In this document: one piece after another, positions 35,336 through 44,222 of the stretch
Position numbering within the stretch: the stretch's first letter is position 1
Layout: the number at the start of each line of letters is the position of its first letter
DNA from: Sulfidibacterium sp964549335
Lineage (GTDB): Bacteria > Bacteroidota > Bacteroidia > Bacteroidales > F082
Assembly: GCA_964549335.1 (NCBI GenBank)
Contig: CAZJUQ010000017.1
Span: 1 to 64,000 of the forward strand
Length of the DNA: 64,000 bases
Direction: 5' to 3'
Program-made: the position numbers and the translations under genes
Notes under the pieces: generated by a model
What the model was told of the DNA's origin: nothing
Databases searched by the model: none
What the model saw: only the letters and a program-made list of their open reading frames with translations

Positions 35336-36166
35336 ATGGATAGTAACGCTATTTTTGATTTGATAAAAAAAAAGCACTCTTTCTTATGTGTGGGGCTTGA
35401 TACCGACATCAATAAAATTCCCTCGAGTATATCGGGGTACGATGATGCGGTTTTTGAATTTAACAGGCAAATTATAGACGCCACACTACCATATGCCGTG
35501 GCATACAAAACAAATCTGGCATTTTACGAAGCAATGGGTATTAAGGGTATGGAAAGCCTTTACAAAACGGTGGAGTATATTCGAAACAAGAGAGAGCCCC
35601 TATTTATTATTGCCGATGCCAAACGTGGCGATATAGGAAATACGTCGGGAATGTATGCTTATGCATATTTCAAAGAGATGGATTTCGATGCGGTAACAGT
35701 TTCGCCCTACATGGGATACGATACCGTAAAACCTTTTCTGGATTATAAAGGAAAGTGGACTGTGCTGCTTGCATTGACCTCAAACGAGAGTGCCGCCGAT
35801 TTTCAATATTTCGAAAACAAAGCGGGGAAAAGACTTTATGAAGAGGTTCTCGAAAAGGCGGCAGAGTGGGGCAACGAAGACAATATGATGTTTGTGGCAG
35901 GAGCTACCAAAGCCGGTGAATTGCAAAACATCCGCAAAATTGTTCCCGGCCATTTTCTGCTTGTGCCCGGAGTGGGAGCACAAGGAGGAAACCTCCGCGA
36001 GGTGGCAAAATACGGCATGAACGAAAAGTGCGGAATTATTGTAAATGCTTCGCGTTCCGTAATATATGCTTCGCATGGTTCCGATTTTGCGCAAAAAGCA
36101 GGCGAAAGCGCAAAAGTATTACAGTCGGAAATGGAAAGTATTTTGAAAAGTAGGGGCTATTTGTAA
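35336..36166 (+). CDS. pyrF: Orotidine 5'-phosphate decarboxylase
   Basis: A 276-residue TIM-barrel enzyme that makes UMP from OMP in the last step of pyrimidine synthesis. The catalytic Lys/Asp segment is FIIADAKRGDIGNT (DxKxxD pattern), and VGLDTDINKIP, TVSPYMGYDTV and VPGVGAQGG are typical. The length and sequence fit the longer type-2 OMP decarboxylase found in Bacteroidota, mycobacteria and others, not the 230-residue E. coli type. It follows prfA on the same strand. Confidence 0.95.
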   Translation: MDSNAIFDLIKKKHSFLCVGLDTDINKIPSSISGYDDAVFEFNRQIIDATLPYAVAYKTNLAFYEAMGIKGMESLYKTVEYIRNKREPLFIIADAKRGDIGNTSGMYAYAYFKEMDFDAVTVSPYMGYDTVKPFLDYKGKWTVLLALTSNESAADFQYFENKAGKRLYEEVLEKAAEWGNEDNMMFVAGATKAGELQNIRKIVPGHFLLVPGVGAQGGNLREVAKYGMNEKCGIIVNASRSVIYASHGSDFAQKAGESAKVLQSEMESILKSRGYL

Positions 36167-36173
36167 AACGGTA

Positions 36174-39100
36174 TTATCTGCTGTGTATTACATACAAACG
36201 TTGTTTGCCGTCCATTTTTACCGATAACGGTTTTTCAAATCTTACCTGTTTAATAAATTTTCCCTCTTCGATAATTTGTTGTCCGTTTAACTTGTCGTAT
36301 TTAATGTAATTGTCTTTCAGTTCGGTTTGAACGGTAAAATAACCCACATTCATACTTGTGACATTGTGAAAAAAGTGAGAACCCGACGAGGCATCGAGCG
36401 GAAAATTGTCGAGGCTTGTTTCGACAATGACCTTGGCATTTGAAATCTGATGCCATTTAACAGGTATCCCTATCCACTTGTCCCTTGTGCCCCAGCGTCC
36501 TGGTCCTATTAAAATATAATTTCTTTTTTCTTGCAACATTTTGGCGTTAAACCGTTCTATTTCGAGGGCTATCTCTTCGGTTTTCCTCTTGTCGAACTTT
36601 TCGGTATCCACAAAAATAACATCGGTAATGTAATCTATCAATCCGTTACCCATTCCTTGGTTTGTAAAGAGTATGATTTTTTCTTTGTCGATGTTTTCCA
36701 TATCGACGCTACATTCCATATTCTGACTTACAAGAGGTTTGATTTGTAAGATATAAAATGTAGCCTTTCCCTCTTTATCTTTGTTCAAATCCACGGCATA
36801 CTCTATTTCCACGGCGGAGCCCATTGCCTCTTTACCCAGCTTTAGAACAGTTTCGATGGTTTTTGCCAGTGGTATATAGTTGTATTTAAGTATATTGGCA
36901 AAGTTTACGATACGGGGTCCGGGTTTTGTAAGTCCCGGGTAAATAATATTGCTTTCGGGGTTGTACACCGATGCGCAATGTTTCAAAGTGCCTTGCTTTT
37001 CGGCGGTATAGATATCTTCTTTTTTCAGTCCTGCCGTTTCACCTTCAAGGAGGTTCAGGTTTTTTTTGTCCAAATCAACGGCATAAAAGTATGTTTGCGA
37101 GTTTTTCAGTTGGTCTTTGGGGCTGTGAATTTCGGTTCCCGGATATTTTGGCGAAAACCTGTATGCCAATCCGCCTTCAACAACATATCTGCCGAGTCCT
37201 ACTGCCGCCACTGCAAAGCCCTCTTCGGGTTTCATGTGCGAAAAGGGATAAAAGTTATACGATTGGGCTACCCCGCTTATGTGAGGATAGAAGAGGTTGT
37301 CGTACCGGTTTCCGACGACCTCTTGAATTACAACGGCCATTTTTTCGTCTTCCAACTTATAATCAATGGCTTTTACATAACCTTTTGCGGTGTTGGAAAA
37401 TACCGAAGCGAAAACAAGTTTTACGGCTTCGCATGCCTGTTTTAACCTCATCTCAAAATCGGGGTGGTTATTGGGCAAAAGATATGTTTCGAATATCCCC
37501 GCAAAGGGTTGGGTTAACGAATCTTCAAACAGTCCCGATGAGCGTACTGCAATGGGTTTGTCGAGTTTCTTTAAAAGGTGACGCAGTTTGTTTTTTGTGC
37601 CTTTGGAGAGATCTTTGGTTATGAAAGCCTCTTTTATTTTTTTAAAATCTTTTTCGGTAATGGCCAGTTCGTTAAGCTTGTTTTTGTTTACAAAATCTTC
37701 AAACTCTTTTGTTCCTATGATAAAAGTCAAAGGTGTTTTAATGTGGATGTCGGGTACATATCTTTCGAAATCGAAATATTGAATGAGTGCGTTTATAAAA
37801 GCCAATCCCCTTCCTTTGCCGCCGAGCGAGCCTTCGCTTAAAGTGTAAAAATTTTCGGGCGACAGTTCCGTGTCGTCTTGGTATGGAATTACATTTCCGG
37901 TTTCTTGTTCGTAAAGATGTTCTTTTATCATCTTTATCAGTCCTCTTCGCAGCTCTTCCGCATCTTTAAAGTCGGTTACCTTTTTTGGGTTTATGAATTG
38001 TGCCGCTTTTATTTCCTGCCTTGCCATAAGCCACATGGAAAAATGGTCGCGTCCGGCGTGGTATAGCAGGGAATCGTCGGGAATGGTTTTCAAATGGTGA
38101 ACGAACTCTTTCAAATTTGATGCGCGTGCAATCTCTTCACCTTTCTTGTTTCTGAAAATAAAATCGCCGAAACCGAGGTAATTGGTGATGAAATTATGAA
38201 ACTCCTGATAAAGGGTATTGGAATTTTTGTAAACAAAAAGCGAGTCGTATTTTTTTGCAACCTTTTCGTATCTCATATCCGACGATTGCATAATTACAGG
38301 CAGGTTTTTCAATTTTTTCCGTGCGTAATCAAGGAGTTCCACACCTGCATTTTCGTCAACTTTGCCGTTTCGCTCGTATTTTACGTCGGTAATAAGGCAA
38401 AGCAAATTGTTTTTGTATTTGTTAATAATTTCAACTGCACCTTCAAATGTCGAAGAGAACAGTATTTTGGGGCGTGCACGCATTCTCAAAACTTTGTACA
38501 GTTCGTCGGTGCTTACGTCGTCTATTATGCGTTTTGTTTGTTCCATCAATACTCTGTACAAAAAACTCAAATAGCGTGACGAATAGATGGGAGAGTCTTC
38601 GGCGAGCAAAATTACCCTTACTTTTCCGATGCTGGTGTCGTTTTCCACATTTATACTGTCTTCGAGCAGTTTTATCATTGAGAAAAATATGTTAGAATCG
38701 CCGTTCCAGGCAAAGACATAATCAACAGTGTCTATTTTCCGTTGTTCGGTTCTGAAATAGGAGACGTCACTGCTGCTGTTCAAAAGCAGGAAGAAAGGGA
38801 CGTACGGATATTTCTCTTTTATTTCGCGGCTTGCTTCGACTGGTGCTTTTTTATCGACACCCACCATGTAAATAATCATGTCGAAGTGCCTTTTGTCAAG
38901 TTCGTCGAAAGCCTGTTTTAACGAAGACACTCCCGTTATTCTCGGTATTGATGTTAGGTTGAGTTGTCCGTATTGTCCCAGCATGTGTTCAGTAAAACGT
39001 CCTTCGCGTTCAATGGCATATGCGTCGTAGAGGCTTGAAATCAAAAGAATTTCTCTTACTTTAAACGGTGTTAAATCGTGGTATATATCACGGTTGTATG

Positions 39101-39596
39101 TGTTTTTGTTTAAAAATTTTTGTAAAAAATCGCCGGTGATAATATCCGATTTATCATGTGGTATTTTTTCGGGTTCGTTATTTTCTTCCTCTTCTTGCAA
39201 TTCGCGACGTTTTCTTTCCTCTTTGTTCAAATAGCGGTTGAGCAACGAAATAAGTGTTGTCATAAAATGACTTTGTTCGCTTTTTGCATAACCGTTTTTT
39301 TGGTTGGGTTTGTTGTTTTCGCAATACTGAATGTAAACCTTTTTCCCCGATAATGTTTCGAAATAGCTCTCTTTGCAAAAGAATACCTTTTCTGCTCCCG
39401 GGGTTTTGTATTCAACGCCGTCGTATATTATTCTTATGAAGGCTTTCTTTTTGTTGTCGGAATAGCCTACATAGCGGGGAAAAATTTCCGCAATCCTCGA
39501 CAGTGTTTCATCTATGCCGCGGTTTTCACGGATTATCTGTTCAATCTTGTTTATTACCTCCAACAAACTGAGAAACTGCAACGATTTATTTGACAT
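36174..39596 (-). CDS. Two receiver-like domains fused to a PEP/pyruvate dikinase ATP-grasp domain
   Basis: A cytoplasmic protein of 1140 residues. Residues 1-125 are an N-terminal domain I cannot name. Residues about 178-315 form a first receiver-like fold without clear phospho-site residues. Residues about 326-475 form a second one that keeps them: Glu333-Asp334, Asp404 in CLITD, Ser in MQSSD and Lys457 in FVYK. From about 588 (GSLGGKGRGLAFIN) to 970 there is a PPDK N-terminal nucleotide-binding domain with KPIAVRSSGLFEDS and AFAGIFETYL. The phosphohistidine swivel domain and PEP-binding barrel of PEP synthase or PPDK are absent. The last 175 residues hold a conserved-looking GPGRWGTRDKWIGIPV segment. 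Its reaction is unknown. A lone gene with its own -7 box. Confidence 0.8.
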   Translation of the reverse strand: MSNKSLQFLSLLEVINKIEQIIRENRGIDETLSRIAEIFPRYVGYSDNKKKAFIRIIYDGVEYKTPGAEKVFFCKESYFETLSGKKVYIQYCENNKPNQKNGYAKSEQSHFMTTLISLLNRYLNKEERKRRELQEEEENNEPEKIPHDKSDIITGDFLQKFLNKNTYNRDIYHDLTPFKVREILLISSLYDAYAIEREGRFTEHMLGQYGQLNLTSIPRITGVSSLKQAFDELDKRHFDMIIYMVGVDKKAPVEASREIKEKYPYVPFFLLLNSSSDVSYFRTEQRKIDTVDYVFAWNGDSNIFFSMIKLLEDSINVENDTSIGKVRVILLAEDSPIYSSRYLSFLYRVLMEQTKRIIDDVSTDELYKVLRMRARPKILFSSTFEGAVEIINKYKNNLLCLITDVKYERNGKVDENAGVELLDYARKKLKNLPVIMQSSDMRYEKVAKKYDSLFVYKNSNTLYQEFHNFITNYLGFGDFIFRNKKGEEIARASNLKEFVHHLKTIPDDSLLYHAGRDHFSMWLMARQEIKAAQFINPKKVTDFKDAEELRRGLIKMIKEHLYEQETGNVIPYQDDTELSPENFYTLSEGSLGGKGRGLAFINALIQYFDFERYVPDIHIKTPLTFIIGTKEFEDFVNKNKLNELAITEKDFKKIKEAFITKDLSKGTKNKLRHLLKKLDKPIAVRSSGLFEDSLTQPFAGIFETYLLPNNHPDFEMRLKQACEAVKLVFASVFSNTAKGYVKAIDYKLEDEKMAVVIQEVVGNRYDNLFYPHISGVAQSYNFYPFSHMKPEEGFAVAAVGLGRYVVEGGLAYRFSPKYPGTEIHSPKDQLKNSQTYFYAVDLDKKNLNLLEGETAGLKKEDIYTAEKQGTLKHCASVYNPESNIIYPGLTKPGPRIVNFANILKYNYIPLAKTIETVLKLGKEAMGSAVEIEYAVDLNKDKEGKATFYILQIKPLVSQNMECSVDMENIDKEKIILFTNQGMGNGLIDYITDVIFVDTEKFDKRKTEEIALEIERFNAKMLQEKRNYILIGPGRWGTRDKWIGIPVKWHQISNAKVIVETSLDNFPLDASSGSHFFHNVTSMNVGYFTVQTELKDNYIKYDKLNGQQIIEEGKFIKQVRFEKPLSVKMDGKQRLYVIHSR

Positions 39597-39625
39597 TTGG
39601 CAACCCTCTTTTTAATATTCTTTTA

Positions 39626-39633
39626 CAAAGGTA
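39626..39633 (-). promoter_or_regulatory. -7 box for the REC/PPDK-N gene
   Basis: Minus-strand TACCTTTG, 29 bases before the start at 39596. Confidence 0.45.
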
Positions 39634-39797
39634 TGCAAAAGAGGTTTCGGTTAAACATATTTTGTGCCTTGTACCCGGATTGGCAGTGTAAAAGGTGCCT
39701 CTTACCCTTTTTTATATGTCAGTTTTTGTGGTATCTTACTGTTTAGTCCGGCATACTTTGTCTCGCCGGAAACCTTATTTGAAATGTATTTGCCGCT

Positions 39798-42224
39798 CTA
39801 TTTCCATTTTACCACCGTCGTTTTGTTACCGTATGGAATGTTCAGACTCGCAATTCCGGTTTCTCCTTTTTGGTAGTTCGAAAGATAATTAACGGTTTTG
39901 TTGCATGTTTTAGCCCTTTTTCCGTTTACGTAAATTTTATTAATACCGTTTGAGAAGCCGTGAAACAAGATACGTATTGTTTTGAACGAGCTTTTTAAAC
40001 TTCCTCCGGGTTTTTGAAAAACAATTTTGTTTTCCCGGGGAATGTAATCGATAATTCGGGTATGGTACATGCCCTTTTTATAGTCATACGATATACCGTC
40101 GTCCTCGTAATATGTAAAAGAGCTCTTTTTATCTCCTTTGTAAATATGAATTTCCAGTGTGTCGCCTCTGTTTTGCGAGGTGTTTTGTACGCTTTTTTGA
40201 ACGGGAATAATGGAGCCGGCTTTAACGAAAACAGCAGGTTTGTTTAACGGACACTCCGTCAGAATTTCACTGTTACCTTCATACTGTTTGCCGTTGTAAA
40301 AGTAATACCATTTACCGGCCGGTAAAAATACTTTAACGGCTTTTTGCCTGCTGCCTGAAGGAGCCACTAAGAAAGCGGGTCCGAACAGATATTGATTTTC
40401 GTATTGATAATTGAATGAGCGCGGGTCGTCCGAATAGTCGATAAGCAGGGAGCGTTGTACAGGCATGCCCGTTTCCGAAGCTTCGTAAAAGAGCGAATAG
40501 ATGTATGGCAGCATATTGTACCGAAGCTTGATAAACCGTTTTGCAATGCGTTCGGCATTTTCGCCGAACGACCAGGGCTCGGCGCGTTTGGTTCCTGTTG
40601 CCGAATGTGCCCTGAAAAATGGTGAAAAAGCTCCTATGCTAACCCAGCGCGAATAAAGCTCTTTGGTGGCGTCGCCGTTAAAACCTCCTACGTCGTAACC
40701 GGCAAAAGGAACCCCCGACAGTCCAAGACTGTTAACCATTCTTATTCCCAACATCATGTGTTCGTCGGTGGCATGATTGTCGCCGGTCCAAATGGCCGAA
40801 TAGCGTTGAAATCCTGCAAATCCCGAACGGGTGAGGATTAACGGACGTTTACCGTTCAAAAGTTTTTTTGTGCCTTCGAAGGTGGCGCGTGCCATTTGCA
40901 TCCCGTAGGTATTTTTCAAGTGTGCGTAGTCGGTGGGGTTTCCTTCGCCGTACATTTCAATAATGCCTGGCACATCTTTACCCCATACCGCTATTTCGTT
41001 CATGTCGTTCCAAAAACCGGTAACCCCTGCGCCGGTAAGCACTTTGAAATTGCCGCCCCACCATTTTCTGACCTCGGGATTTGTAAAATCGGGGAAGTGA
41101 CACAGCCCCGGCCACACTTCACCTTCGTAAAAAGTACCGTCGGGATATTTTAAAAAGTATCCCTTTTTGACACCTTCGTCGTAAATCTTGTATCCTTTTT
41201 CAACTTTGATACCCGGGTCTATAATTACCATTGTGTGTATTCCCGACTTCTTTAAATTTGATATCAGTTTTGCGGGATTTGAAAAGTTTTCGGGATGCCA
41301 TGTAAATACCTTGTAACCGTCCATATAATCAATGTCGAGATAAATTACGTCCAGCGGGATTTTTTTGTGACGGAATTTTTGTGCTACGTCAAGCACCTCG
41401 GTGTCGGGTGTATAGCTCCAACGGCATTGTTGAAATCCGAGCCCCCACAATGGTGGCATCTCTATTTTTCCTGTTAATGAGGCGTAGTTCGAAATTATAG
41501 CGGCGACGCTTTTGCCGTAAATATAGTAATAGTCCAGTTGCGAATCTTTTGTGGCGAAATATGAGAATCTGTTGTTGCCGGCACCGAAATTAAATACCGT
41601 TTTTGCTGTATTATCAACATATATCCCGTATTTGTTACCGTCGTGAAATCCTATGTAGAATGGAATGGAGGAGTAAAGGGGGTCGTCCCAATCCATATAG
41701 TGCGGATTGTCGGTGTTCCAATTAACGTACGAATTGCCTCTTCGGTTTTGGTGTCCCGTTTTTTCGCCGAGTCCCGCAAATTTTTCGTTGTCAAATAACT
41801 TTTTAAAACAGTATATCTCGCCGTTATCGAAATATGTCCCCAAAGCATCGTCGCTGTTTACCGTTTCTCCATCGCGGGTTTCAAAAGTAAACCGTAACGG
41901 AAATTTATTTATTCGCAAAACAACGGAATCTGTTTTTATGATAAATTCCGTTTCAACATTTTCGAATTTAACCTCCGTATTTTGAGGTTTTAATATAACC
42001 GAATAGGGATTTGGCGGCAGCAATTTCTCCTTTGCCGTTGTAATACGTATTATCTCCGGCGTATATATCCAAACCCGGGCAATTCCGTTTGATGTTTTGA
42101 ATATATACTTTTGCCCTTGTTTGTCGAGGCTCTTGAAATTTCCCAAGCTATTCTTCTGTGCGGCAATTTTTTGAATATTAATCATAACAGCCATGATAAA
42201 TGTTAAAAAAAGATATTTTTTCAT
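39798..42224 (-). CDS. Glycoside hydrolase family 31 (alpha-glucosidase)
   Basis: An 808-residue exported enzyme. A signal peptide ends near KIAAQ (residue 23). The N-terminal beta-sandwich (GH31 N and galactose-mutarotase-like part) runs to about residue 250, then the catalytic TIM barrel to about 600, then C-terminal beta domains. The nucleophile is Asp407 in GFWNDMNE and the acid/base is Asp482 in WTGDN; YLDIDYMDGYKVFTWHP is the usual loop. These fit alpha-glucosidases that release glucose from the non-reducing end of maltodextrins. Related GH31 enzymes can be xylosidases, so substrate is inferred, helped by the starch-type sus genes 12 kb away. It is divergent from gldA. Confidence 0.92.
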   Translation of the reverse strand: MKKYLFLTFIMAVMINIQKIAAQKNSLGNFKSLDKQGQKYIFKTSNGIARVWIYTPEIIRITTAKEKLLPPNPYSVILKPQNTEVKFENVETEFIIKTDSVVLRINKFPLRFTFETRDGETVNSDDALGTYFDNGEIYCFKKLFDNEKFAGLGEKTGHQNRRGNSYVNWNTDNPHYMDWDDPLYSSIPFYIGFHDGNKYGIYVDNTAKTVFNFGAGNNRFSYFATKDSQLDYYYIYGKSVAAIISNYASLTGKIEMPPLWGLGFQQCRWSYTPDTEVLDVAQKFRHKKIPLDVIYLDIDYMDGYKVFTWHPENFSNPAKLISNLKKSGIHTMVIIDPGIKVEKGYKIYDEGVKKGYFLKYPDGTFYEGEVWPGLCHFPDFTNPEVRKWWGGNFKVLTGAGVTGFWNDMNEIAVWGKDVPGIIEMYGEGNPTDYAHLKNTYGMQMARATFEGTKKLLNGKRPLILTRSGFAGFQRYSAIWTGDNHATDEHMMLGIRMVNSLGLSGVPFAGYDVGGFNGDATKELYSRWVSIGAFSPFFRAHSATGTKRAEPWSFGENAERIAKRFIKLRYNMLPYIYSLFYEASETGMPVQRSLLIDYSDDPRSFNYQYENQYLFGPAFLVAPSGSRQKAVKVFLPAGKWYYFYNGKQYEGNSEILTECPLNKPAVFVKAGSIIPVQKSVQNTSQNRGDTLEIHIYKGDKKSSFTYYEDDGISYDYKKGMYHTRIIDYIPRENKIVFQKPGGSLKSSFKTIRILFHGFSNGINKIYVNGKRAKTCNKTVNYLSNYQKGETGIASLNIPYGNKTTVVKWK

Positions 42225-42270
42225 CGGTTAATCCCGTTTTATAGCAATAAAAATAATATAATTCGCATTA

Positions 42271-42278
42271 CAAAAGTA
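42271..42278 (-). promoter_or_regulatory. -7 box for the GH31 gene
   Basis: Minus-strand TACTTTTG, 46 bases before the GH31 start, and only 7 bases from the plus-strand gldA box, so the two divergent promoters almost touch. Confidence 0.4.
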
Positions 42279-42285
42279 ATGTTTT

Positions 42286-42293
42286 TAATTTTG
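42286..42293 (+). promoter_or_regulatory. -7 box TAATTTTG before gldA
   Basis: Perfect TAnnTTTG, 23 bases before the gldA ATG at 42317. Confidence 0.45.
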
Positions 42294-42316
42294 TACACTT
42301 AAAAATAGCTACAGGG

Positions 42317-43234
42317 ATGAATGCAATAGAGTTAAATGAAATAACCAAGATATACGGCAAGCAGCGCGCACTCGACAAAGTAACGCTAAACATTAAACAC
42401 GGGGGGGTATTGGGGTTGCTCGGCCCTAACGGTGCCGGCAAATCGACATTGATGAAAATAATTACGACTTTTATACCTCCCACTTCAGGAAGTGCTACCG
42501 TAAACGGTTACGATATACGTGAAAACTCCATAGAGGTTCGTAAGCTGGTGGGATATTTGCCCGAAAACAATCCGTTGTATTACGACATGTATGTGCGCGA
42601 ATATTTGGAAATGGTTTTGAAGATGTATCCCGGAAAGCATGATGTTAAGAAGCGTGTTGACGAAATGATAGGGATTACCGGGTTGGGGCCTGAACAGAAA
42701 AAAAAGATAGGAGCACTGTCGAAGGGTTATCAGCAAAGGGTAGGTCTTGCACAAGCAATGATTCACAATCCCGAGATACTTATTCTTGACGAGCCTACAT
42801 CGGCACTCGACCCCAATCAACTGGTCGATATCAGAAATATTATTACAAATCTCGGAAAAGAAAAAACGGTTATCCTTTCGACGCATATTATGCAAGAGGT
42901 GGAAGCTGTTTGCGACCGCGTGGTTATCATCAACAAGGGTAAAATAGTGGCTTACGACGACATGGTGAATCTTACAACCATTTTAACCGGAGGCGGAAAC
43001 AGATATGTTTTGGAACTGAAAGAGAGTGTCGATGAAACCGTGCTTTTGACAATCGACGGCATTAGAAAAGTTGAAAAAAACGGTAAAAATTCATGGACAT
43101 TGATATCGGACGAAAGCGACGACCTGCGCGAAACAATTTTCAGGTTTTCAGTAAGTAAGAGTTGGAATGTGCTTTCTCTTCTCAGGGAGGAACAAAATAT
43201 GGAGGATGTTTTTCATAAGCTGACTATGGATTAA
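42317..43234 (+). CDS. gldA: GldA-type ABC transporter ATPase
   Basis: A 305-residue cytoplasmic ATPase. Walker A is GPNGAGKST, the signature is LSKGYQQRVGLAQ, Walker B is ILILDEPTSALDPNQ and the H-loop is LSTHIMQEV. The last 90 residues match the DUF4162-like tail of gliding-associated ATPases. GldA normally pairs with the membrane proteins GldF and GldG, which are not adjacent here. In Flavobacterium the GldAFG transporter is linked to gliding, though many non-gliding Bacteroidota keep it. The gene is followed by glsA after 47 bases and may share its transcript. Confidence 0.88.
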   Translation: MNAIELNEITKIYGKQRALDKVTLNIKHGGVLGLLGPNGAGKSTLMKIITTFIPPTSGSATVNGYDIRENSIEVRKLVGYLPENNPLYYDMYVREYLEMVLKMYPGKHDVKKRVDEMIGITGLGPEQKKKIGALSKGYQQRVGLAQAMIHNPEILILDEPTSALDPNQLVDIRNIITNLGKEKTVILSTHIMQEVEAVCDRVVIINKGKIVAYDDMVNLTTILTGGGNRYVLELKESVDETVLLTIDGIRKVEKNGKNSWTLISDESDDLRETIFRFSVSKSWNVLSLLREEQNMEDVFHKLTMD

Positions 43235-43281
43235 CACCGGTCTTAAAGTTAGAATTTTATTTTCCGTAAAAATATGGCATT

Positions 43282-44148
43282 ATGGATACCGAGCAACAAA
43301 AAACAGAAAGGAAATATGTTAACGTAAAAGAGGCTATAAGGCAGAAAAATCCCAAATTGGCAAGGATGATCCCCGGATTTGTATTGAACTACTTTAAAAA
43401 TCATATTGTACATCAAGACGATTTGAACAATGTGATTAGATTGTATGGCGACAGGACGGGGGTTCCGTTTATCGACGGGGCACTGCAATACATGAACACC
43501 ACTGTTAAGCTTGTGGGTCTCGAAAACATTCCGCGCGAGGGAAGGTATATTATTGCGTCGAACCACCCTTTGGGCGGGTTGGACGGCTTGGCTCTCATGT
43601 GGGCTGTTTACAAGCGTCGCCCCGATTTGATATTTCCGGTAAATGATATATTGATGAATGTTAAAAATCTCGAACCCCTATTTATTCCCATTAACAAACA
43701 CGGTTCCAATGCCCAAAACATAGGCATTATCAACGATACTTTCGAATCGGATAAAATTGTTTGCTATTTCCCTGCCGGTCTCGTTTCGAGGAAACAAAAA
43801 AGGGGAGTGATTAAAGATTTGGACTGGCAGCCCACATTCATTACCAAGGCTAAACGTTTTAAACGTGATATTATCCCTACACATATTAGCGGAAGAAATT
43901 CAAATTTCTTTTACAATTTGGCAAACCTCAGGAAGAAATTACACATAAAAGCCAATTTGGAAATGTTTTTCCTTGTTGATGAGTTTTACAAGCAAAAAAA
44001 CAAGGAGTTGAAAATAACTTTCGGGAAACCCGTTCCGTACGGATATTTCGACAAAAGGTACAAAAAAGACGAATGGGCTAACCTGTTGCGCGATTTTGTT
44101 TACAAACTCGATGAAAACCCCGCAGCCGAATTTACAGTTGACAGATAG
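43282..44148 (+). CDS. glsA: Lysophospholipid-type O-acyltransferase (GlsA-like)
   Basis: A 288-residue membrane-associated acyltransferase of the PlsC/LPLAT superfamily. The motif I segment is SNHPLGGLDGLAL, where the spacing between His and Asp is five residues rather than the usual four. Motif III-like VCYFPAGLVSRKQ follows. It adjoins a GNAT-type N-acyltransferase gene. In Bacteroides thetaiotaomicron the same kind of pair, glsA and glsB, makes glycine lipids: GlsB N-acylates glycine and GlsA adds the second acyl chain to the hydroxy fatty acid. The pairing and motif form make that the best call; a general phospholipid role is the alternative. Confidence 0.8.
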   Translation: MDTEQQKTERKYVNVKEAIRQKNPKLARMIPGFVLNYFKNHIVHQDDLNNVIRLYGDRTGVPFIDGALQYMNTTVKLVGLENIPREGRYIIASNHPLGGLDGLALMWAVYKRRPDLIFPVNDILMNVKNLEPLFIPINKHGSNAQNIGIINDTFESDKIVCYFPAGLVSRKQKRGVIKDLDWQPTFITKAKRFKRDIIPTHISGRNSNFFYNLANLRKKLHIKANLEMFFLVDEFYKQKNKELKITFGKPVPYGYFDKRYKKDEWANLLRDFVYKLDENPAAEFTVDR

Positions 44149-44176
44149 CTTTTTATAATAGGGTAATGCAAAAGTG

Positions 44177-44205
44177 TTGTGAAAAATTGTTTATTATTAT
44201 CTTTG
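44177..44205 (+). promoter_or_regulatory. Promoter before glsB
   Basis: TTG (44177-44179) is 18 bases before TATCTTTG (44198-44205), which is followed by C. The box ends 17 bases before the ATG at 44223, so glsB may be transcribed on its own as well as from upstream. Confidence 0.55.
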
Positions 44206-44222
44206 CAAAAAAATAGGGGGTT

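Noticed and set aside
36978..37624. Plus-strand frames of 155 and 217 codons opposite the REC/PPDK-N gene
   Set aside because: Antisense to a well-supported ATP-grasp domain, with no recognisable protein features.
42317..43234. A full GldAFG transporter operon
   Set aside because: Only the ATPase gene is present; the following genes are acyltransferases, not GldF or GldG membrane proteins.
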